A DNA stretch of 38,753 nt, taken from contig JAISNN010000045.1 in the NCBI GenBank assembly GCA_031276195.1, forward strand, positions 1 through 38,753, read 5' to 3'. The notes under the pieces were generated by a model that was given only the letters and a program-made list of their open reading frames with translations, ran no database searches and was not told where the DNA came from. This stretch comes from Clostridiales bacterium (GTDB lineage Bacteria; Bacillota; Clostridia; Christensenellales; JAISNN01). Position 1 is the stretch's first letter; every line of letters starts with the position of its first letter. A program made the translations under genes and the position numbers. Positions 33,424 through 38,753 of the stretch are shown piece after piece.

Positions 33424-33615
33424 GTGTATTCCGAGTGTAAATAGGCGTTAAATTTGCGGCACTATACCGCGTTTATTTATATAGTATTCCGAGTGTAAAT
33501 AGGCGTTAAATCCGCGGTACTATACCGCGTTTATTATACGGTATTCCGAGTGTAAATAGGCGTTAAATTTGCCGCACTATACCGCTTTTATTATATGCGG
33601 TATTCCGAATTTAAA
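33424..33615. repeat. 61-65-bp tandem repeat, 3 copies, each with the dispersed palindrome
   Basis: Three units TATTCCGAGTGTAAATAGGC then GTTAAAT-(GCGGYACTATACCGC)-GTTTATT start at about 33427, 33485 and 33542; a fourth partial one starts at 33601. The palindromes are at 33456-33470, 33514-33528 and 33571-33585; the first and third have a C or CC change. They sit directly upstream of the minus-strand flavoprotein gene, so they could be operators in tandem, or just a repeat array. Confidence 0.9.
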
Positions 33616-33870
33616 CGGGCGTTAATCATATAATATTAAATGCCGTTTACTAACGCCGCGCGCCGTTTTTTTAAGCGTATGTTTGAAACGCCGGAAACGC
33701 AATCCGTGATACGCGCCGCCGTAAAAAAAACCGTATCCGCTTTTATTCCGCATTCCGAAAAACGGTTCGGCACAAAACGCCGCCGCCGCTCTCTCTCGCG
33801 CTTTGCGATAATTATTCTATCATAAATTATAAAAATTTGCAAGATAAATTGCGAAAGTTAAAAAAACGTG

Positions 33871-33899
33871 TTGACTTTATCTTAAAATGTATTTATAAT
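33871..33899 (+). promoter_or_regulatory. Sigma-70-type promoter of the iron alcohol dehydrogenase
   Basis: TTGACT (33871-33876), 17-bp spacer, TATAAT (33894-33899). Expected start near 33906, leaving a leader of about 75 nt before ATG 33981. No Rex-type palindrome was recognised. Confidence 0.75.
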
Positions 33900-33980
33900 A
33901 TACTATATAATCATATTACGCGCCTTTACGCGCTTAGATTATGCACTATAAAAAAAATAAAAAAAGGTAGGATTTTCGTT

Positions 33981-35180
33981 ATGTCGCTTTTCAACGTTTA
34001 TTGCAGAGTTTATCAAAACTTGTTCAAAGTCGCCGTCAATTTTTTTAATTGGCGCACCCCCGAACTGATCGAGGGAGAGGGTTCTCTCTCGCGCTTGCCC
34101 GCGCTCATAAAAGAACACGGTTTCAAACGCGTTATGCTAATCACCGACGCGAATATGGTCAAACTCGGTTTCGCGGGGATTTTGCAAAGCGGAATGGAGG
34201 AATTGGGGCTTGCCTGCGCGGTCTACGACGGAACTCAGCCCAACCCCGACATAACGAATATCGAAGCCGCGGTGAAGATCTATAAAGAAAACGATTGTCA
34301 ATGTATAGTCGCGCTTGGCGGCGGTTCGCCTATGGACTGCGCAAAGGCGACGGGGGCGAGGATTGCCAGACCCGAAAAGACCATTCGGCAGATGAAGGGG
34401 CTTTTGAAGGTCGGGAAGGATACGCCGCGGTTCTATGCCGTGCCGACGACGTCCGGATCGGGGAGCGAGGCGACGATCGCCGCCGTCGTGTCCAATCACG
34501 AAACCCACGAAAAATATCCGATCAACGATCTCCATTTGATTCCGGACTACGCGGTTTTGGATCCCGTTTTGCCCAAGGGACTGCCTCCGCACATAACGTC
34601 CACGACGGGTATGGACGCGCTTTGCCATGCGGTCGAGGCGTATATAGGGCATAGCAATACAAAGCAGACGGAGGAATACGCTATCGAGGCGGCGAAATTG
34701 ATATTCGATAACCTCATAAAGGCGTATAAAAACGGCGGCGACTTGGGCGCGAGACGCAATATGCAGGTCGCGGCGTTTAAGGCGGGCGTGGCGTTTACGA
34801 GGGCATACGTAGGGAATATCCACGCGATCGCCCATACGCTCGGCGGATTCTATAACACCCCTCACGGGCTGGCTAACGCCGTCGTTATGCCGTATGTCTT
34901 AACCGAGTACGGAGAGAGCGCGCATAAGAGGCTTGCGGAACTCGCCGACGCCGTGGGATTGACGGGGGGGAGCGACGCGGAGAAAGCCGCGGCGTTTATC
35001 GAAGCGATCAAAGATATGAACGCGGCGATGAATATCCCCGACAAAATCGAAGGCATAAAGGACGAAGATATCGACGCGATGATCGAAAACGCCTTTAAAG
35101 AGGCGAACCCTCTCTATCCCGTTCCGAAGATTTTTACGCGCGAAGATTTCAAGAAAATATATAAGGCGGTTCAAAAATAA
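33981..35180 (+). CDS. Iron-containing (group III) alcohol dehydrogenase
   Basis: 399 residues from ATG 33981 (AAAAAGGTAGG about 10 nt upstream; the frame extends to 33837 but that part overlaps the promoter). Motifs: GGGSPMDCAK for the nucleotide, PTTSGSGSEAT, then the metal ligands D and three His in DPVLPKGLPPHITSTTGMDALCHAVEAY and HAIAHTLGGFYNTPHG. It interconverts alcohols and aldehydes with NAD(P)H in fermentation. It belongs to the subgroup with an N-terminal MSLFNVYCRVYQNLFK extension common in Clostridia. Single gene with its own promoter; a 65-bp tandem array follows. Confidence 0.92.
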   Translation: MSLFNVYCRVYQNLFKVAVNFFNWRTPELIEGEGSLSRLPALIKEHGFKRVMLITDANMVKLGFAGILQSGMEELGLACAVYDGTQPNPDITNIEAAVKIYKENDCQCIVALGGGSPMDCAKATGARIARPEKTIRQMKGLLKVGKDTPRFYAVPTTSGSGSEATIAAVVSNHETHEKYPINDLHLIPDYAVLDPVLPKGLPPHITSTTGMDALCHAVEAYIGHSNTKQTEEYAIEAAKLIFDNLIKAYKNGGDLGARRNMQVAAFKAGVAFTRAYVGNIHAIAHTLGGFYNTPHGLANAVVMPYVLTEYGESAHKRLAELADAVGLTGGSDAEKAAAFIEAIKDMNAAMNIPDKIEGIKDEDIDAMIENAFKEANPLYPVPKIFTREDFKKIYKAVQK

Positions 35181-35188
35181 TCCGATTC

Positions 35189-35360
35189 GGCATAACGAAA
35201 GGCGATTTCTGTTTGCCGCTTTGAAATTAAGGCGGATTAAAAAGATTGTTTTGGCATAACGAAAGGCGATTTCTGTTTGCCGCTTTAAAATTAAGGCGGA
35301 TTAAAAAGATTGTTTTTGGCATAACGAAAGGCGATTCCGGTTTACCGCTTAAAAGAGTGG
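35189..35360. repeat. 65-bp tandem repeat, 3 copies, after the alcohol dehydrogenase
   Basis: GGCATAACGAAAGGCGATT recurs at 35189, 35253 and 35318. The units also contain GCCGCTTTGAAATTAAGGCG. The array begins 9 bp after the stop codon. A GGTCGG/GTTAGCG-type degenerate stretch follows to about 35420. Confidence 0.92.
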
Positions 35361-35465
35361 TTAGCGTTCAGCGATCGGTTGATCGGCGGCGGTTAAAAAT
35401 AGCGTTTAACGGTCAGTGTTTCAATATACGTAAATTTCCCTCTCGTTAAGCGTGTATATAGGAAA

Positions 35466-35501
35466 TTCCCCTCCGTGGGAGGGGATCAAAGGGGTGGGGC
35501 G
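35466..35501 (-). repeat. REP-like dispersed palindromic element, copy C (inverted)
   Basis: TTCCCCTCC, a GTG loop, GGAGGGGATCAAAGGGGTGG: the reverse complement of the element at 2152. It completes a set of three good copies, two in one orientation and one in the other. Confidence 0.75.
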
Positions 35502-35523
35502 AAACGTCGGTTTGGAACGGATT

Positions 35524-35564
35524 ATTTGCGTCAATGACGATAGGGAACGGAAGCGGCGCATTTT
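35524..35564. repeat. Direct repeat left of the GNAT gene
   Basis: ATTTGCGTCAAT then AGCGGCGCATTTT, with a variable middle. A second copy lies at 36228-36264, just after the GNAT gene. The pair brackets that gene as a unit of about 700 bp. Confidence 0.7.
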
Positions 35565-35638
35565 AACGATATATCAAGTTAAAAGATTTTAAAAAACACA
35601 CTCCCGAAAAAATAAACAAAAAAATAAGGAACTAAATT

Positions 35639-36196
35639 ATGTCGAAGTTTCCTCCCGTTTTGGAGACCGAAAGATTGATTTTAAGACCGCTTATTATGGA
35701 AGACGCGGCGGATGTTTTTGAATACGCGGGCGACGCGGAGACCGTGGAGTATATGCTTTTCGACAGGCATACCTCTATATACGACACGGTGAATTTTCTC
35801 AGCGGCAGGCTGGCGGCGTATGAGAACGGGACGAGTTACGACTACGCTTTCGTTTTAAAGGAAACGGGAAAAATGATCGGCACGGGGGGAGTTTTCAACG
35901 CGAAAAACCTACCGCACAGCGCGGAGATAGGCTACATACTCAACAAAAAATATTGGGGAAAGGGCTACGCCGCGGAAGGAATGAGGGCGGTTATAGATTT
36001 CCTTTTTGACACATTGCGCGTCCATAGGGTCGAGGCGTATCACCGCAAAGAAAACCCGCGGTCGGGCAGAGTAATGCAAAAACTCGGTATGACATACGAG
36101 GGGACTTCCGTCGACGCGATGTTCATAAAGGGAGAGTATAGGACGATAGTTCGTTATGCGGTTATAAACGATAAAAAGGATAAAAATGAACCGTAA
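35639..36196 (+). CDS. GNAT-family N-acetyltransferase (RimJ/RimL-like)
   Basis: 185 residues. Opens LETERLILRPLIMEDAADVFEYAGD, then GTGGVFNAK, AEIGYILNKKYWGKGYAAEGMRAVIDFLF (acetyl-CoA-binding R/Q-x-x-G-x-G/A region) and NPRSGRVMQKLGMTYEG, all typical of the RimJ/RimL subgroup of acetyl-CoA-dependent acetyltransferases. The substrate (ribosomal protein N-terminus or small molecule) is not predictable. AAGGA about 8 nt upstream supports ATG 35639. Bracketed by direct repeats. Confidence 0.88.
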   Translation: MSKFPPVLETERLILRPLIMEDAADVFEYAGDAETVEYMLFDRHTSIYDTVNFLSGRLAAYENGTSYDYAFVLKETGKMIGTGGVFNAKNLPHSAEIGYILNKKYWGKGYAAEGMRAVIDFLFDTLRVHRVEAYHRKENPRSGRVMQKLGMTYEGTSVDAMFIKGEYRTIVRYAVINDKKDKNEP

Positions 36197-36227
36197 AACG
36201 GTAAACGATATTAGTTTGATATTGGCT

Positions 36228-36264
36228 ATTTGCGTCAATAAGGATAAGATAAGCGGCGCATTTT
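36228..36264. repeat. Direct repeat right of the GNAT gene
   Basis: Second copy of the repeat at 35524-35564, sharing ATTTGCGTCAAT and AAGCGGCGCATTTT. It lies between the GNAT stop and the nadD promoter. Confidence 0.7.
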
Positions 36265-36373
36265 GAGGGTATTTTGCTTATTATCCGCTATTCCTATCTC
36301 GCGTGAGCGGTAAGGCGGCCGAATAGAAAAAAGCGATGGCGGTTGATTAAATTTGAATCTAAACGCGTTGAAA

Positions 36374-36403
36374 TTAATTGAATTTATAGTTTTTTGGTAT
36401 AAT
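36374..36403 (+). promoter_or_regulatory. Probable promoter of nadD-yqeK, leaderless
   Basis: TATAAT (36398-36403) ends 7 nt before ATG 36411. The -35 is weak: TTAATT at 36374-36379 with an 18-bp spacer. No Shine-Dalgarno precedes the ATG, so the transcript probably begins at or beside the AUG. Confidence 0.5.
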
Positions 36404-36410
36404 AAAATAT

Positions 36411-38009
36411 ATGAGGATTGGTATATTCGGCGGAGCGTTCGACCCCGTACATATCCGCCATACGGAAATTTGCAGAAAAATTATCGGGGAACTGTGCTTA
36501 TCGAGGCTTATCGTTGTTCCGTCTTTTAATCCGCCGCACAAGGATATGCCGGAAAACAACTTTTTTGAGCGCGTCGAAATGCTGAAAGCCGCTCTTAGCG
36601 GTTGCGGAAAAAAAGACGGAAACGGGAGCGAAAGCGACCGTCCGTCCTTTGAAAGCGCGGAACAATGCGAAAAGAGCGTAAGCGCACGCGAAACCGCGAT
36701 TTGCGAAAATGCGGAACAATGCGAAAAGAGCGTAAGCGTACGCGAAACCGCGATTTCCGGAAACGTGAAGGAATGCGAAAAGAGCGTAAGCGTACGCGAA
36801 ACCGTGATTTGCGAAAATACGGAACAATGCGAAAAGAGCGTAGGCGTACGCGAAACCGCGCCTTTTGAAAACGCGGAACAATGCGAAAAGAGTATCGACG
36901 GTCGCGGGAAAGACGAAATAAATAAATATTCGGGCGGTGAAAAAGACGGAAGTGAAAATTGCGTAATCGAAATTTCCTTGATGGAATATAACGAAAAAAA
37001 ACGCAACTATGCGTTTGAAACCGTTCGCGAAATCGCGGAAAAATATCCGCGCGCGGAACTTTTTTATATAGTAGGCGGCGACTCTCTTAGGGAATTTTCG
37101 ACGTGGAAAAATCCCGAAAAAATCACCGCGGCGGCGTCCGTCGCCGTCGTAAAGCGTCCGGGAAGCGACGTCGGAGAGGCGGCGGAGTTTTTAAAAAAAC
37201 GGCTTGGCGCGCGGATTTTTATATCGGATATAGAGGAGGCGGACGTGTCGTCGGCGTATATCAGGACGCTTATCGCCTTAGGGCTTGACGCATCGGAATA
37301 CCTGCCGAAAGGGGTTCCAGAGATCATTTCAAGGGCGGGTCTATACCGCGGTTTTGAGGACGCGGTGAGGCTTGTCGGAGGGCTTTGTTCCGAGGGACTT
37401 TTTGACCACATAAAGCGGACGGTTCTATGTGCGGTCAAGGAGAACGAGAGGTTCGGGCTGGACTGTCCGGAAGTTTTTTTATCGGCGTTGTTTCACGACG
37501 CGGCGAAGGAAATAAAATTTACGGAATTAAAGAACGAAACGCGGGCTGCGGAGGACTTTTACGGTAAAAATATCAAAACGGCGGTTTTAAAAATCGACGG
37601 CGAATGGTTGGAAAAAAGGCGCGGCAAAATCGACGCGAAGTATTACGAAAAACTCAAAAATTCGGAATACCGCGCGCCCGCGGACGTTCCCGCGGCGGTC
37701 TTGCATCAATATACGGGCGCGGAAATCGCCGAGAAGGTTTTCGGGATAACGAACGAAAACATCCTCGGGGCGGTACGCTTTCACACGACCGCGAAACCCC
37801 GTATGAGTCCGCTTGAAAAGTTGATCTATACCGCGGATAAAATCGAGAGCGGACGCGATTACGAAGGTGTCGGCGGGATTCGCGCGGCGGTCAAAAACGG
37901 CTTGGACGAAGGCTTTTTGGAATGTTTCAAGACGAATTATAAACACATATCGGAAAAGCGCGGAGACGTCGGCGGTTTGACCAAGGACGCGGCGGAATAC
38001 TATTTATGA
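36411..38009 (+). CDS. nadD: NadD-YqeK fusion with an internal 18-residue repeat array
   Basis: 532 residues. The N-terminal part is nicotinate-nucleotide adenylyltransferase: GGAFDPVHIRH (7-17), NPPHK, then IEISLMEYNEKKRNYAFETV, YIVGGDSLREFSTWKNPE and SSAYIRTLI. The C-terminal part (about 315-532) is a YqeK HD-domain hydrolase (Ap4A symmetric hydrolase type): H333, H362-D363, H432, H458 and D476. Between FERVEMLKAALSG and the next NadD strand sits an insertion (about 70-180) made of 4.5 perfect-period units of 18 residues (EQCEKSVSVRETAICENA), DNA period 54 bp (36665, 36719, 36773, 36827, 36881). It falls in a loop between helix and strand, so the adenylyltransferase core may survive. RsfS follows, the classic nadD-yqeK-rsfS order. 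Confidence 0.88.
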   Translation: MRIGIFGGAFDPVHIRHTEICRKIIGELCLSRLIVVPSFNPPHKDMPENNFFERVEMLKAALSGCGKKDGNGSESDRPSFESAEQCEKSVSARETAICENAEQCEKSVSVRETAISGNVKECEKSVSVRETVICENTEQCEKSVGVRETAPFENAEQCEKSIDGRGKDEINKYSGGEKDGSENCVIEISLMEYNEKKRNYAFETVREIAEKYPRAELFYIVGGDSLREFSTWKNPEKITAAASVAVVKRPGSDVGEAAEFLKKRLGARIFISDIEEADVSSAYIRTLIALGLDASEYLPKGVPEIISRAGLYRGFEDAVRLVGGLCSEGLFDHIKRTVLCAVKENERFGLDCPEVFLSALFHDAAKEIKFTELKNETRAAEDFYGKNIKTAVLKIDGEWLEKRRGKIDAKYYEKLKNSEYRAPADVPAAVLHQYTGAEIAEKVFGITNENILGAVRFHTTAKPRMSPLEKLIYTADKIESGRDYEGVGGIRAAVKNGLDEGFLECFKTNYKHISEKRGDVGGLTKDAAEYYL

Positions 38010-38104
38010 CAATATAAAATATCAAAAAATTTAAGGGCAAAGGAAGCGCGAAAAATCCGAATCCCGTAAAATTTATGACAATATAAAATATCAAAAAATT
38101 TAAG
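38004..38104. repeat. 68-bp direct duplication of the nadD-yqeK 3' end
   Basis: TTTATGACAATATAAAATAT and the following ATCAAAAAATTTAAG occur at 38004-38036 and 38072-38104. The first copy contains the stop codon of nadD-yqeK; the second carries the AAGGAG Shine-Dalgarno of rsfS. Confidence 0.9.
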
Positions 38105-38113
38105 GAGCAACCG

Positions 38114-38753
38114 ATGACATCGCAAGAATTAAAAAACAATATATGCCGCATTTTGGATTCCAAAAAAGCCGCGGATATAACAATCCTCGACGTGGAAAGA
38201 TTGACCGTTCTCGCCGATTATTTTATAATCGCGGGCGGAACGTCCACGACGAACGTCAAAGCGCTCGCCGAATACGTTGAGGAAAAAATGGAGGAAAAGG
38301 GCGTTTTTGCAATCCGGAAAGAGGGTTTGAAAGACGCGAGATGGGTGGTTTATGACTACGGCAGCGTTATTTTGCATATATTGCTGGACGATATGAGGCT
38401 TTTTTATTGCTTGGAAAAACTTTGGAGCGACGGAAAAAACCTCGAAAAGTATATGTCAGAGCAAGAAAACGGGATTGAAAAGCCGTTGAAAACGGTGAAA
38501 AAAGAAGTGAAAACCGCGAAAGAAAAGCAAGAAAACGAGATTGAAAAGCCGTTGAAAACGGCAAAAAAAGAAGTGAAAACCGTAAAATTAAAGCAAGAAG
38601 ACGGGATTGAAAAGCCTTTAAAAACGGTTAAAAAAGAAGTTAAAGCCGCGAAAGAAAAGCAAGAAAACGTGCTTGAAAAGCCGTTGAAAACGGTGAAAAA
38701 AGAAGTGAAAGCCGCGAAAGAAAAGCAAGAAAACGGGATTGAAATGCCGTTGA
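38114..38753 (+). CDS. rsfS: Ribosomal silencing factor RsfS, with repeat tail, truncated by window end
   Basis: At least 213 residues, open at the window edge. Residues 1-117 are a complete RsfS/Iojap domain (ILDVERLTVLADYFIIAGGTS, WVVYDYGSVILHILLDDMRLFYCLEKLW); the factor binds ribosomal protein uL14 and blocks subunit joining in starvation. RsfS normally stops there (about 115 aa). Here a Lys/Glu-rich tail of at least four 22-residue repeats (IEKPLKTVKKEV core) follows, with an exact DNA period of 66 bp (38474, 38540, 38606, 38672, 38738). AAGGAG 8 nt upstream supports ATG 38114. The tail length is unknown because the window ends inside it. Confidence 0.9.
   Translation, partial: MTSQELKNNICRILDSKKAADITILDVERLTVLADYFIIAGGTSTTNVKALAEYVEEKMEEKGVFAIRKEGLKDARWVVYDYGSVILHILLDDMRLFYCLEKLWSDGKNLEKYMSEQENGIEKPLKTVKKEVKTAKEKQENEIEKPLKTAKKEVKTVKLKQEDGIEKPLKTVKKEVKAAKEKQENVLEKPLKTVKKEVKAAKEKQENGIEMPL

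Noticed and set aside
33640-33825. 61-codon basic frame with TATAAT 5 nt before its ATG
   Set aside because: No usable -35, no ribosome site, high Arg content in several frames and no recognisable family; the -10-like sequence is likely chance in an AT-rich gap.

Overview
This 38.75 kb window looks like a chromosomal piece of an uncultured, probably strictly anaerobic Clostridia-type Firmicute. The basis is protein content (a DUF4364 regulator, a YuaF/FloT-type NfeD-flotillin pair, BioY+BioB, a NadD-YqeK fusion followed by RsfS, PlsX, an old-yellow-enzyme-type Fe-S flavoprotein), strong purine-rich Shine-Dalgarno sites, and promoters with a strict 17-bp spacer. I saw no rRNA, tRNA, insertion sequence, phage gene or CRISPR array. 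Genus-level placement is not possible from the sequence alone.

Layout: (1) 1-11.9 kb: a DUF3810-like membrane metalloprotein, a condensation/acetyltransferase-fold enzyme with a small zinc-ribbon membrane protein, NfeD plus flotillin, and a 1175-residue BspA-type leucine-rich-repeat lipoprotein. (2) 12.0-21.5 kb: a nitrogenase-like locus, nifB - nifX-like - [minus-strand small RNA candidate] - nifH - amino-acid permease - CrtC/AttH-like lipocalin-fold protein - nifD - nifK, with a consensus promoter at its head and an intrinsic terminator at its end. (3) 21.9-26.4 kb: a collagen-like surface protein, PlsX and a membrane-anchored metallophosphoesterase. (4) 26.5-33.4 kb: DUF4364, an atypical MDR dehydrogenase, BioY (with a BirA-type operator), BioB and an old-yellow-enzyme flavoprotein. 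(5) 33.9-38.75 kb: an iron-type alcohol dehydrogenase, a GNAT acetyltransferase, NadD-YqeK, and RsfS cut by the window end.

The main candidate for an undescribed system is the nitrogenase-like locus. H, D and K keep the Cys residues expected to hold the [4Fe-4S] and P-clusters. The D subunit also has a Cys and a His that align by eye with the two FeMo-cofactor ligands of NifD. NifB and a NifX-like protein are encoded, but no NifE/NifN and no PII (NifI) proteins are seen here. A permease and a CrtC-like protein lie between nifH and nifD, which points to a non-N2 substrate or an unusual accessory pathway. I cannot tell N2 fixation from another reduction (for example the methylthio-alkane reductase type).

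A second theme is pervasive short tandem duplication. Between genes, arrays often start at or inside the 3' end of the upstream gene (nifH, crtC-like, nifK, nadD-yqeK). Inside genes, in-frame minisatellites of 54-66 bp interrupt or extend conserved proteins (NadD 54 bp, old yellow enzyme 57 bp, BioY 60 bp, RsfS 66 bp), besides the 69-bp BspA repeats and the collagen repeats. A third theme is regulatory: eight near-consensus promoters are readable, and three genes (acyltransferase, bioY, nadD) start 7-10 nt after the -10 box, so they are probably leaderless.
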